Of a stretch of DNA of 64,000 nt, positions 32,436-40,819 are shown piece by piece. The stretch spans positions 62,001 to 126,000 of the forward strand of contig JADJVQ010000018.1 in NCBI GenBank assembly GCA_016710525.1. Reading direction: 5' to 3'. Each line of letters begins with the position of its first letter. Within the stretch, counting starts at the first letter, position 1. Below the pieces are notes generated by a model that saw only the letters and a program-made list of their open reading frames with translations, made no database searches and was not told the DNA's origin. Source of the stretch: Burkholderiaceae bacterium. GTDB taxonomy: Bacteria; Pseudomonadota; Gammaproteobacteria; Burkholderiales; Burkholderiaceae_E. A program made the translations under genes and the position numbers.

Positions 32436-33632
32436 TTGCAATTGTCTTTCGATGAATCCGCCGTGCGTTGCCGGCCGGCGGCGCCCCGGGGCGCCGCACC
32501 CGATGGCGGGCGGCCGTCCGGCGGCTTCGTGAGTGGGGCAGATTATAGCCATCGGGTGCCCTCGGTGAGCGCCCTGGGGTCCGAAGGCCGGGCTGCCAGG
32601 GGCGCGGGCGACGAATTCAGCGACGACGACGCCCTCGATATCGAACCTTCTCCTGCGCCGCAGGACGAGCCTTCGCTCATCGAGATCTCGGCATCGGCCG
32701 GCGTGGGGCAGCGCGTCGACCGCTTCCTGGCCGAGGCGCTGGCCGGCCGCGTGCCGGGCCTTTCACGCACCCGGCTGCAGCAGTGGCTCGCGCTGGGCGC
32801 GGTGTCGTGCGCCCAGCGTGCCCTGGCGCCTTCAACCCGTCTGGCGGGCTTCGAGACACTGCAGGTCAGGGTGCTGCCGCGGGAAGCCGACCAGGCCTTC
32901 AAGCCGGATCCGGTGCCTCTGGTCATCGTGCACGAGGACGACGATGTGCTGGTCATCGACAAGCAGGCCGGGCTCGTCGTCCATCCGGCGGCCGGGCATT
33001 GGCGCGGCACCCTGCTCAACGGCCTGCTGCATCACCGTCCGGCACAGGCATTGCTGCCCCGGGCGGGCATCGTCCATCGCCTCGACAAGGACACCACGGG
33101 CCTGATGGTGGTCGCGACCAGCGAGCGCGCACTGGCTGTGCTGGGTGCGCAACTGGCCGACCGGTCGATGTCGCGCCGTTATCTGGCGCTGGCCGGCGGG
33201 GCGATCGGCGGACCGATGACCGTCGATGCGCCGATCGGTCGCGATCCCCGGGTGCGCACGCGCATGGCGGTGGTCGACCCGGGCATCGGCAAGGCCGCCC
33301 GCACGCATGTGCGCCCGCTGGCCACGGGCCATTGGCGCGGCCTGCCGGTGACCCTGGTCGAATGCCGTCTCGAAACCGGGCGCACGCATCAGATCCGGGT
33401 GCATCTGCAGCACGAGGGGCATGCCCTGCTCGGCGATGCGCTGTATGCCGGAAGCCCGGGCGTCATAGCCCGTCAGGCCTTGCATGCCTGGCGCCTGGCC
33501 TTTGCGCATCCCGACGGGTCGGGCCAGAAGGCCTGGCGGGCGGAGCCTCCCGGCGATCTGAACGACGCGATCCAGGCCTGCGGAATCGACCCGCTGGCCT
33601 GGCGCGAGAAGGCCGACCGGCCATGGAATTGA
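32436..33632 (+). CDS. rluD: 23S rRNA pseudouridine synthase RluD
   Basis: Makes pseudouridines in helix 69 of 23S rRNA. S4 RNA-binding domain at about residues 80-150 (GQRVDRFLAEALAG, SRTRLQQWLALGAV), then the catalytic domain with the signature GIVHRLDKDTTGLMVVA containing the active Asp, and ETGRTHQIRVHLQHEGHALLGD. The frame is open from an ATG at 32436 (398 residues), but the first 40-80 residues look unstructured and lie over the bamD promoter. GTG at 32556 (358 residues) is the likelier start. Confidence 0.92.
   Translation: MQLSFDESAVRCRPAAPRGAAPDGGRPSGGFVSGADYSHRVPSVSALGSEGRAARGAGDEFSDDDALDIEPSPAPQDEPSLIEISASAGVGQRVDRFLAEALAGRVPGLSRTRLQQWLALGAVSCAQRALAPSTRLAGFETLQVRVLPREADQAFKPDPVPLVIVHEDDDVLVIDKQAGLVVHPAAGHWRGTLLNGLLHHRPAQALLPRAGIVHRLDKDTTGLMVVATSERALAVLGAQLADRSMSRRYLALAGGAIGGPMTVDAPIGRDPRVRTRMAVVDPGIGKAARTHVRPLATGHWRGLPVTLVECRLETGRTHQIRVHLQHEGHALLGDALYAGSPGVIARQALHAWRLAFAHPDGSGQKAWRAEPPGDLNDAIQACGIDPLAWREKADRPWN
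32542..32547 (-). promoter_or_regulatory. bamD: probable bamD promoter -10 element
   Basis: Perfect TATAAT on the minus strand (extended as GGCTATAAT), about 139 bases before the bamD start. No good -35 match is seen 17 bases further up. Its location inside the 5' end of the longest rluD frame suggests rluD translation begins downstream of it. Confidence 0.5.
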
Positions 33633-33636
33633 GCTG

Positions 33637-34434
33637 ATGCCCGGGCGAGATCCGACGGGTTGGGACGCCTGGCAGCCTGCGCTCTGGCCGGCGCCTGCCC
33701 GAGTGCGGGCCGGACACACGCTGCGCCGGGGCGGCGTCAGCGTCGGCGCCTGGGGCGATCAGGCCGGTGCTGACGGGCTCAATCTGGGCGCGCAATGCGG
33801 CGACGACCCGGCATTCGTCGCGGCGAATCGAGAGCGCCTGGCCGCCCGCCTGCCGAGTCCGCCCGTGTGGCTCGATCAGGTCCACGGCGTGCGGGTGCAT
33901 CGGGCCGGCTGCGCGGGCGGCGGCGCGGCCGTTTCCGCCACCGACGCATCGGTGACCGATCGATCGGGTGTCGTGCTGGCCGTGCTGTCGGCCGATTGTC
34001 TGCCGGTGCTGCTCACCAATCACGAAGGCACTGTCGTCGGCGCGGCCCATGCCGGCTGGCGCGGGCTGGCCGGGGGAGTGGTCGAGGCAATGGTGGCGGC
34101 TGCGCGGCGGCTGGCATCCTCTGATGCGCGCTGGCTGGCCTGGCTCGGCCCAGCCATCGGTCCGCTGTCCTTCGAGGTCGGTGACGAGGTCAGGGAAGCG
34201 TTCATGGCGCACAGCGCGCAGGCCGGCACAGCCTTCCTGGCAGGGCGCGAGGCGGGTAAGTGGCAGGCCGATCTGTATCTGCTGGCGCGCCAGCGCCTGG
34301 CGGAACTGGGCATCGACTCGGTCCATGGCGGCGGCCGCTGCACCGTCGGCGATCCGGAACGCTATTTTTCGTACCGGCGTGATCGCACCACCGGACGACT
34401 GGCGAGCCTCATTTGGATCGATCCGGCGGATTGA
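33637..34434 (+). CDS. pgeF: peptidoglycan editing factor PgeF (YfiH, multicopper-oxidase-like laccase domain)
   Basis: 265 residues of the YfiH family. The Cys/His set is visible: WLDQVHGVRVHRA, SADCLPVLLTNHEG and AAHAGWRGLAGGVVE. PgeF removes wrongly incorporated serine-containing muropeptide precursors; older annotation calls it polyphenol oxidase. It starts four bases after rluD, its usual neighbour, and its 3' end overlaps the convergent small membrane protein gene by 26 bases. Confidence 0.92.
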   Translation: MPGRDPTGWDAWQPALWPAPARVRAGHTLRRGGVSVGAWGDQAGADGLNLGAQCGDDPAFVAANRERLAARLPSPPVWLDQVHGVRVHRAGCAGGGAAVSATDASVTDRSGVVLAVLSADCLPVLLTNHEGTVVGAAHAGWRGLAGGVVEAMVAAARRLASSDARWLAWLGPAIGPLSFEVGDEVREAFMAHSAQAGTAFLAGREAGKWQADLYLLARQRLAELGIDSVHGGGRCTVGDPERYFSYRRDRTTGRLASLIWIDPAD

Positions 34435-34669
34435 GCGGTACCGATGGCCCCGACGGCGCTTCCGTCGCTTCCGGCGCTTCCGTCGCTTCCGTCGCTTCCA
34501 CGCGCGCGGCCAGGTCGCGCCGGCGTCGCGGAGTGCCCAGCAGGTACAGCAGCAGGCCCAGCGGCAGGAGTCCCGCGCCGACGAAAGTGACGATCCCCCT
34601 GAATACGGTCGGCTGCATGATCGAGATCAGCAGCAGCACGTAGAGCCAGGCAATGGCGACGATGTACAT
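34409..34669 (-). CDS. small membrane protein with a tripeptide-repeat tail
   Basis: 86 residues: two transmembrane helices (about 3-20 and 27-46), a basic turn (PRRRRDL) and an acidic tail with EATEATEAPEATEAP encoded by a nine-base repeat (34456-34500). No family recognised. Orientation of the tail is probably cytoplasmic by the positive-inside rule. No strong ribosome site is seen, so confidence is moderate. Confidence 0.55.
   Translation of the reverse strand: MYIVAIAWLYVLLLISIMQPTVFRGIVTFVGAGLLPLGLLLYLLGTPRRRRDLAARVEATEATEAPEATEAPSGPSVPLNPPDRSK
34456..34500. repeat. five tandem nine-base repeats
   Basis: Five copies of (G/T)CGCTTCC(G/A) in direct succession, each coding for one EAT or EAP tripeptide of the small membrane protein on the minus strand. 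The copy number is likely to vary between strains; it does not break the frame. Confidence 0.85.
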
Positions 34670-34789
34670 GGTTCGGCCTGCGAGGGCTGCGGACTGCGCA
34701 AGCGCACCGTAAGCCGGTATGTGTAAAGTCCGCCTTCAGGAGTCGGCGAACGCGTACTTGGCGGGCCGATTGCCGAGCAGGGCTGTCGA

Positions 34790-34818
34790 TTGACAAAAGT
34801 CTTGCGCGGTGCAGAATG
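34790..34818 (+). promoter_or_regulatory. phaC: sigma-70 promoter of phaC
   Basis: Perfect -35 TTGACA at 34790-34795, then a 17-base spacer and AGAATG at 34813-34818 (or CAGAAT with 16 bases). Transcription would start near 34825, about 54 bases before the phaC ATG. Confidence 0.7.
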
Positions 34819-34878
34819 AATTCAGTCTAACAAGCATTTCTGGGGTGCTGAGAATGCGCCCCGCAGGGAGGGGGACAC

Positions 34879-36927
34879 ATGGCATCCGCGAAAGAGTCCG
34901 CGCAGGTTGGACGGGCCGCAGCACCGCGCGCCAGCGTCAAGAACGCAGCGGCTGGGTCGGCTTCCCGCCGCGGCAAGTCAGCAGTTCCCAGCATGAACGC
35001 GGGCGCCGATGTGCCGGCCGCCTTGCCGCCCGCCGCATCTGGCCGAGTCCGGGCCGCGCCAGCCAAATCCCCGGCCGCATCGGGCCGCTCCCCGAGCCCT
35101 TCGCCGGTCGTGCCGGCGGCCGCCCGCAAGACTGCCGTGCCCGCCGCCAAACCCCGAGCGTCCTCGGGCGGCAAACCCGCCCGGGTGGGGGCGGCGGACC
35201 GCAAACCCGAGCCCACCGCGCAACCGCGGCCCGCAGCGGGCGCCACGCGCAACGCGAGCGCAGCCCGGCGCGAGGCTCCCGCCAGCGCGCCCGTTTCACC
35301 GCTGGCGCAGGCCGAGGCGCTGATCAGCGGCTTGCTGCCGGCGCTGCCGGCGGCGCAGATTCCGCCGGCCCGCCTGGCCGAACTGCAGTCCGAGTACCTG
35401 CGGCGATGGCAGCAGCTGGTGAGCGGTGCCAGCCAGCACGCGGCCCCGACCCTCACCGACCGCCGTTTTGCCAATGAGGCCTGGCACGACAGCGGGCCCT
35501 TTTCATGGACCGCGGCGTTGTATCTGCTCAATGGCGAGTTCATGCAGAAGATGGCCGAGTCGGTGCAGGCCGACACCAGGACCCAGGAGCGCGTGCGCTT
35601 CGCGACCCAGCAGTTCGTCGACATGCTGTCGCCCGCCAATTTTCTGGCCACCAACCCCGAGGCGCAGAAGAAGATTCTCGAAACCCGCGGCGAGAGCCTG
35701 CGTGTCGGGCTGGAGAACCTGGTCAGCGACCTCGAGAAAGGCCGCATTTCGCAGACCGATGAAGAGGCCTTCGAGGTTGGCCGCAATGTCGCGACCAGTC
35801 CCGGCGCGGTGGTGTTCCAGAACGATCTGGTGCAGCTGATCCAGTACGAGGCGTCCACGCCTGCGGTTGCCAAGCGGCCGCTGCTGCTGGTGCCGCCCTG
35901 CATCAACAAGTTCTACATCATGGACTTGCAGCCGGACAACTCGCTGGTCGCCTACGCGGTGTCGCAGGGCCACACGGTTTTCATGCTGAGCTGGCGCAAC
36001 GTCGGGCCCGATCAGGGCAGCCTGACCTGGGACGACTATCTCGAGCAGGGCATCTTCGAATGCCTGCGCGTCGTGCGCGAAATCAGCGGCGCGCCGACGA
36101 TCAATGCGCTCGGATTCTGCGTCGGGGGCACCATCCTGGCCGCCGCGCTGGCGGCCCTGGCGGCGCGTGGCGAGCGGCCCGTGCAGTCGATGACGCTGAT
36201 GACCACGCTGCTCGACTTCGCCGAACCCGGCGTGCTGGGCATCTTCGTCGACGAAGCGTTCGTTCGTTATCGCGAGCAGATGCTGGGGGTCGACGGCATC
36301 CTGAAGGGCCAGGAGCTGGCCACGACCTTCTCGTTCCTGAGGCCCAATGACCTGGTCTGGAACTACGTCGTCAGCAATTACCTGAAGGGCGACCGGCCGC
36401 CGGCATTCGACCTGCTGTACTGGAACGCCGACAGCACCAACCTGCCGGGCCCGATGTACTGCTGGTACCTGCGGCACATGTATCTGCAGAACGAGCTGAA
36501 GATCCCCGGCCGCCTCACCTGCGTGGGCGAGTCGATCGACCTGCGCAGCATCGCGCTTCCGACCTTCATTTTCGGCGCGCGCGAAGATCACATCGTGCCG
36601 TGGCGCGCAGCCTATGCGAACACCCAGGTGCTCGACGGACCGGTGCGTTTCGTCCTGGGCGCCAGCGGCCACATTGCCGGCGCGATCAATCCGGTGACCA
36701 AGAACAAGCGCAGCTACTGGAGCGGGCCGGCGCAGTATCCCGCCGATCCCGAGGCCTGGTTGAGCACGGCCACCGAACGGCCGGGCAGCTGGTGGCAGGA
36801 ATGGTCGGCCTGGCTGCAGGAGCACCGGGGCGGCGAACAACCCGCGCCGGCCAGCGTGGGCAACAAGCAGTACCCGCCGCTGGAACCGGCGCCGGGAAGT
36901 TACGTGAAGGCGCGTGCGCCACAGTAG
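34879..36927 (+). CDS. phaC: class I poly(R)-hydroxyalkanoate synthase
   Basis: Polymerises (R)-3-hydroxyacyl-CoA into PHA at the granule surface. 682 residues, longer than the usual 560-600 because of a roughly 130-residue Ala/Pro/Arg-rich N-terminal extension. The catalytic domain has the lipase-like box GFCVGG with the nucleophilic Cys, the Asp in FGAREDHIVPW and the His in GASGHIAGAI. The N-terminal alpha/beta part starts near LAQAEALISGLLPA. phaB and phaR follow; no phaA thiolase gene is here. Confidence 0.95.
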   Translation: MASAKESAQVGRAAAPRASVKNAAAGSASRRGKSAVPSMNAGADVPAALPPAASGRVRAAPAKSPAASGRSPSPSPVVPAAARKTAVPAAKPRASSGGKPARVGAADRKPEPTAQPRPAAGATRNASAARREAPASAPVSPLAQAEALISGLLPALPAAQIPPARLAELQSEYLRRWQQLVSGASQHAAPTLTDRRFANEAWHDSGPFSWTAALYLLNGEFMQKMAESVQADTRTQERVRFATQQFVDMLSPANFLATNPEAQKKILETRGESLRVGLENLVSDLEKGRISQTDEEAFEVGRNVATSPGAVVFQNDLVQLIQYEASTPAVAKRPLLLVPPCINKFYIMDLQPDNSLVAYAVSQGHTVFMLSWRNVGPDQGSLTWDDYLEQGIFECLRVVREISGAPTINALGFCVGGTILAAALAALAARGERPVQSMTLMTTLLDFAEPGVLGIFVDEAFVRYREQMLGVDGILKGQELATTFSFLRPNDLVWNYVVSNYLKGDRPPAFDLLYWNADSTNLPGPMYCWYLRHMYLQNELKIPGRLTCVGESIDLRSIALPTFIFGAREDHIVPWRAAYANTQVLDGPVRFVLGASGHIAGAINPVTKNKRSYWSGPAQYPADPEAWLSTATERPGSWWQEWSAWLQEHRGGEQPAPASVGNKQYPPLEPAPGSYVKARAPQ

Positions 36928-36995
36928 ATGTCTTGTGAGCTGCTGGCAGCGGCGGCATCACCCGGCAAGAATCCAACAAAGGAGAGGGAGTTCAC

Positions 36996-37733
36996 ATGAG
37001 CAAGAAGCTGGCATACGTCACCGGCGGAATGGGCGGCATCGGGACCGCCATTTGCCGCAAGTTTCACGACATGGGTTACGAGGTTGTCGCCGGCTGCGGC
37101 CCCACCCGCGACTTCGTCAAGTGGATCGATGAGCAGAAGGCTGACGGTTACCACTTTCACGTGTCGGTAGGCAACGTGTCCGACTGGGAGTCGACCAAGG
37201 CGGCCTTCGAAAAAGTTCGCGCCGAGCTCGGCAACCCGTCCATCCTGGTCAACAACGCGGGCATCACCCGCGATGGCGTGTTCCGCAAGATGTCTCTGGA
37301 TGACTGGAATGCCGTCATCTCGACCAATCTGAACTCGCTGTTCAACGTCACCAAGCAGGTGATCGACGGCATGCTCGATTCGGGCTGGGGACGCATCATC
37401 AACATCTCGTCGGTCAATGGCGAAAAAGGCCAGTTCGGGCAGACCAACTACTCGGCCGCCAAGGCCGGCATGCACGGCTTCACGATGGCGCTGGCCCAGG
37501 AAGTGGCCAGCAAAGGCGTCACGGTCAACACCGTCTCGCCCGGCTACATCGGGACCGACATGGTGATGGCGGTGCGCGAGGACGTGCGCGAGAAGATCAT
37601 CCAGACCATTCCGGTTCGGCGGCTGGGCAAGGCCGAAGAAATCGGCTCGATCTGCGGCTGGCTGTCGACCGACGACGCCGGCTTCACGACCGGCGCAGAT
37701 TTTTCGTGCAACGGCGGCCTGCATATGGGATGA
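36996..37733 (+). CDS. phaB: acetoacetyl-CoA reductase
   Basis: Reduces acetoacetyl-CoA to (R)-3-hydroxybutyryl-CoA with NADPH, supplying monomer to PhaC. 245-residue short-chain dehydrogenase. Cofactor loop TGGMGGIGTA, NNAGITRDGVFRKM, catalytic Ser in NISSVNGEKGQFGQ and Tyr-Lys in NYSAAKAGMHGF, closing SCNGGLHMG. A strong AAAGGAGAGGG site precedes the ATG. 68 bases after phaC, same strand. Confidence 0.96.
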   Translation: MSKKLAYVTGGMGGIGTAICRKFHDMGYEVVAGCGPTRDFVKWIDEQKADGYHFHVSVGNVSDWESTKAAFEKVRAELGNPSILVNNAGITRDGVFRKMSLDDWNAVISTNLNSLFNVTKQVIDGMLDSGWGRIINISSVNGEKGQFGQTNYSAAKAGMHGFTMALAQEVASKGVTVNTVSPGYIGTDMVMAVREDVREKIIQTIPVRRLGKAEEIGSICGWLSTDDAGFTTGADFSCNGGLHMG

Positions 37734-37821
37734 GCGAGGGGTTTCGCCGGCTGGTGCAGCCGGCGACGATGTGTGAGCTCGCCCGATTCACTGTTCTTTC
37801 GATTCCCCGGAGACCCCGTAC

Positions 37822-38370
37822 ATGCCGAGCACCTCGAGGCTGATCAAGAAATACCCCAACCGGCGGCTCTACGACACCCAGACGAGTGCCTACATCACGC
37901 TGGCCGACGTCAAGCAGTTGGTTCTCGAGAGCGAGGACTTCAAGGTTCTCGATGCCAAGAGCGGCGAAGACCTGACCCGCAGCATTCTGTTGCAGATCCT
38001 CCTGGAGGAGGAGGCGGGCGGTGCGCCGCTGTTCTCGTCCATCATGCTGTCGCAGATCATCCGGTTTTACGGTCACGCGATGCAGGGCATGATGGGCTCC
38101 TATCTCGAGAAGACGATGGGCGCCTTCGTCGAGATCCAGGGCAAGATGCAGGATCAGTCCAAGGCCTTCTACGACACCAAGGGGCTGCCCAGCCCCGAGA
38201 TGTGGACCCAGTTCATGTCGGTGCAGACGCCGATGATCCAGACCATGATGAGCAACTACATCGAACAGAGCAAGAACCTGTTCGTGCAGATGCAGGATCA
38301 GATGCAGCAGCAGGCCCGCTCGATGTTCCATACCTTTCCCTTCCAAGGGACACCGGGCGACAAGAAGTAG
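37822..38370 (+). CDS. phaR: polyhydroxyalkanoate synthesis repressor PhaR
   Basis: 182 residues. The N-terminal DNA-binding domain is highly conserved (RLIKKYPNRRLYDTQTSAYITL), followed by the PHB-accumulation regulatory domain (QMLEEEAGG-like ILLEEEAGGAPLFSS) and a Met/Gln-rich amphipathic C-terminus. PhaR binds both PHA granules and phasin promoters and represses phasin synthesis until polymer appears. It ends just before a hairpin terminator. Confidence 0.95.
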   Translation: MPSTSRLIKKYPNRRLYDTQTSAYITLADVKQLVLESEDFKVLDAKSGEDLTRSILLQILLEEEAGGAPLFSSIMLSQIIRFYGHAMQGMMGSYLEKTMGAFVEIQGKMQDQSKAFYDTKGLPSPEMWTQFMSVQTPMIQTMMSNYIEQSKNLFVQMQDQMQQQARSMFHTFPFQGTPGDKK

Positions 38371-38407
38371 TCCCGCGGCTAGAATCCGGCTCTCCAAAGC
38401 GAATCTC

Positions 38408-38430
38408 ACGCCGCCTGCGGGCGGCGTTTT
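38408..38430 (+). terminator. Rho-independent terminator after phaR, abutting rimO
   Basis: Arms ACGCCGCC (38408-38415) and GGCGGCGT (38420-38427) around TGCG, followed by a run of four T (38427-38430). It ends three bases before the rimO ATG, so as RNA it would cover the rimO ribosome-binding region. Confidence 0.7.
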
Positions 38431-38433
38431 CAC

Positions 38434-39828
38434 ATGACCCAGAAAACCATCGCGCCCCCGCGGCGCCGCGCCCGGACCTCCGACCGGGCGCCGCGTGTCG
38501 GCTTCGTGTCGCTCGGCTGCCCCAAGGCGCTGGTCGACTCCGAGCGGATCGTCACCCAGCTGCGTGCCGAGGGCTACGACATCTCGCCCAGCTACGCGGA
38601 TTCCGATCTGGTCGTGGTCAACACCTGCGGCTTCATCGACGATGCGGTGGCCGAATCGCTGGATGCGATCGGCGAGGCGCTGGCTGAAAACGGCAAGGTG
38701 ATCGTCACCGGCTGCCTGGGCGCCAAGACCGGCGGCGACGGCCGCAACCTGGTGGCCGGCATCCATCCCAAGGTGCTCGCGGTGACCGGGCCGCACGCGC
38801 TGGCCGAGGTCATGGGGCATGTCCATCAGCATCTGCCCAAGCCCCACGACCCGTTCACCGACCTGGTGCCCTCCGGCGGCGTCAAGCTGACGCCGCGCCA
38901 CTATGCCTATCTGAAGATCTCCGAGGGCTGCAACCACCGCTGCGCCTTCTGCATCATTCCGTCGATGCGCGGCGACCTGGTGAGCCGGCCGATCGGCGAG
39001 GTCATGCGCGAGGCCGAAGCGCTGGTCAAGGGCGGCGCGCGCGAGCTGCTGGTGATCTCGCAGGACACCAGCGCCTATGGTGTCGACCTCAAGTACCGGA
39101 CCGACTTCGTCAATGGCCGGCCGGTCAAGACCCGGATGCTCGAGCTCGCACGCGAACTCGGCGAGCTCGGGGTGTGGGTTCGCCTGCACTACGTGTACCC
39201 GTATCCCAGCGTCGATGGCGTGATCGAACTGATGGCGGCGGGCAAGGTGCTGCCCTACCTGGACGTGCCCTTCCAGCACGCGCATCCGAGGGTGCTCAAG
39301 GCGATGAAGCGCCCGGCCTCGGGCGAGCACAACATCGAACGCATCCGGGCGTGGCGGGCCGCCTGTCCCGACCTGACGATCCGCAGCACCTTCATTGCCG
39401 GATTCCCTGGCGAGACCGAGGCCGAGTTCCAGTACCTGCTCGACTTCCTGCGCGAGGCCGAACTCGACCGCGTCGGCTGCTTCGCCTATTCACCGGTCGA
39501 TGGCGCAACCGCCAACGACCTGCCTGGTGCGCTGCCCGAGGAGGTGCGCGAGGAGCGGCGGGCACGATTCATGGAAGTGCAGGCCGAGATCAGCCGCCGG
39601 CGGATCAAGCGTTTCGTCAAGCGCACGCTCGACGTGCTGATCGACGAGCTGCATGTGGCCGAGGACGGTGAGCTGGTTCAGGCGGTGGGCCGCTCGGCGG
39701 CCGACGCGCCCGAAATCGACGGGCGCGTGCTGGTGCGCCCGCACGCGTCGCTGCGGGTGGGCGAGTTCGCGCGCGTGCGGATCACCCGGGCCGACGAGCA
39801 CGACCTGTACGGTTCGGTGGCGCGCTGA
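38434..39828 (+). CDS. rimO: ribosomal protein S12 methylthiotransferase RimO
   Basis: Radical-SAM enzyme adding a methylthio group to Asp-88 of ribosomal protein S12. 464 residues in order: UPF0004 domain with GFVSLGCPKALVDSE and three cluster Cys (SLGC, NTCGF, TGCLG); radical-SAM core with CNHRCAFCIIPSMRG; TRAM domain from about residue 395 (RTLDVLIDELHV). The start has no clear Shine-Dalgarno, because the phaR terminator occupies that site; an upstream promoter or leaderless-like initiation would be needed. Confidence 0.95.
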   Translation: MTQKTIAPPRRRARTSDRAPRVGFVSLGCPKALVDSERIVTQLRAEGYDISPSYADSDLVVVNTCGFIDDAVAESLDAIGEALAENGKVIVTGCLGAKTGGDGRNLVAGIHPKVLAVTGPHALAEVMGHVHQHLPKPHDPFTDLVPSGGVKLTPRHYAYLKISEGCNHRCAFCIIPSMRGDLVSRPIGEVMREAEALVKGGARELLVISQDTSAYGVDLKYRTDFVNGRPVKTRMLELARELGELGVWVRLHYVYPYPSVDGVIELMAAGKVLPYLDVPFQHAHPRVLKAMKRPASGEHNIERIRAWRAACPDLTIRSTFIAGFPGETEAEFQYLLDFLREAELDRVGCFAYSPVDGATANDLPGALPEEVREERRARFMEVQAEISRRRIKRFVKRTLDVLIDELHVAEDGELVQAVGRSAADAPEIDGRVLVRPHASLRVGEFARVRITRADEHDLYGSVAR

Positions 39829-39844
39829 GCCGGCGCGCCTGCAC

Positions 39845-40222
39845 TCACCAGAGCTTGGCCAGGTACAGCGCGATGCAGACACCCCAGCCGACCATCCAGA
39901 TCAGGCTGCGCAGGTTCGCGCGGTCCGCCAGGTACAGTCCGAGGTAGATCACCCGCAGGACGACGAAGGCCACGGCCAGCCCGTCGATCCGGGCCTGCGG
40001 GACGGCCATCCATTGCGCCGACAGCACCGCCGCGGCAAAGAATGGGAACGCCTCCCAGGCATTGGCCTGTGCCGCGTTCGCGCGCGCCCGGAAACCGGTC
40101 TGGCGCGCCAGCCAATCGCGGGGGTTGCGATTGTCATAGCCTTTGAAACCGGCTTTGGCGATGCCTGTGGATACGATGGGCAGCAGGCCCGCGAGCAGGA
40201 TGCAGACGATGGCGAGGGGCAT
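39845..40222 (-). CDS. MAPEG family membrane protein
   Basis: 125 residues with four hydrophobic segments (about 2-20, 58-76, 82-100, 105-124). The family signature is visible in NRNPRDWLARQTGFRARANAAQANAWEAFPFFAAAV, with the conserved Asn/Glu of the second helix. Bacterial MAPEG proteins relate to glutathione-linked membrane enzymes; activity unknown. The start ATG at 40222 sits before the first helix. Convergent with rimO, 16 bases apart. Confidence 0.85.
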   Translation of the reverse strand: MPLAIVCILLAGLLPIVSTGIAKAGFKGYDNRNPRDWLARQTGFRARANAAQANAWEAFPFFAAAVLSAQWMAVPQARIDGLAVAFVVLRVIYLGLYLADRANLRSLIWMVGWGVCIALYLAKLW

Positions 40223-40330
40223 CGGAACAACTTTCGCAAAGGCGTCGCGCCGCGGCGCGCGGGCGACTGATGGAAGGATGGCCGTCGCAGTGTAGTCCGC
40301 GCGGCTGTGGCAGGCCTGCGTGCGCCTCGA
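40223..40330. other. spacer between the MAPEG gene and the adenine-free tract
   Basis: Ordinary sequence of about 108 bases upstream of the MAPEG gene, presumably its promoter region. With the next feature it makes a 595-base stretch without any supported gene. Confidence 0.5.
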
Positions 40331-40819
40331 GGGGGGCGGGGGGGGGGGGGGGGGCGGGGGCCGCCCGGCGGCCCGGCGGCCCGGCGGCGGCCGGCGGCCG
40401 GCCGGCGGCCGGGGGGCCGGCCGGGCCCGCCCCGCCCGGGGGGGCCGGGGGGGGGGGGGGGGGCGGGGGGGCGGGCCGGCGCCCTCGCGCGCGGCCGCGG
40501 GCGGGCCGGGGCGGCCGGGGGCGGGGGGGGCCCCGGGGGGTTCCCCCCCGGCGGGCTCGGGCGGGTCGGGGGGCCGCGGCGGGGCCGGGGGCCGGCGGGG
40601 GGGGGCGCGGGGCGGCCGCGCCGTTTGCCGCGCGGGGCGCGGGCGGGGGCCCGGCCCCGCGGGGCGCCCGGGCGGGTTGGGCGCGCCGGGGGGGGGGGGC
40701 GGGGCGGGGCCGGGGGGCCGCCGGCCGGGGGCGGGCGGCGCGGGGGGCGCCCGGCGGGGTCTTTCCGGGCGGGGCCGCGCCCGCGGCGCGCCGGGCGGGC
40801 CGGGCCGGGCGGCCCCTTC
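40331..40819. other. 489-base G/C-only-like tract with no adenine (probable artefact)
   Basis: There is no A at all between 40330 and 40820, and only about 16 T; the rest is G and C with a strong excess of G. Two runs of 17 G occur at 40338-40354 and 40447-40463. Both edges are abrupt: ordinary coding-like sequence stops at the soxA stop codon on the right and resumes on the left. Long open frames cross it on both strands only because stops need A or T. The composition is unlike any gene around it and points to degraded base calls or a misassembled join; a true G-rich element is the less likely alternative. Confidence 0.8.

Noticed and set aside
40331..40819. Proline/glycine/arginine-rich proteins or a G-quadruplex element in the adenine-free tract
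   Set aside because: The open frames exist only because stops need A and T. The abrupt edges and one-sided base loss fit bad data better than a functional element.
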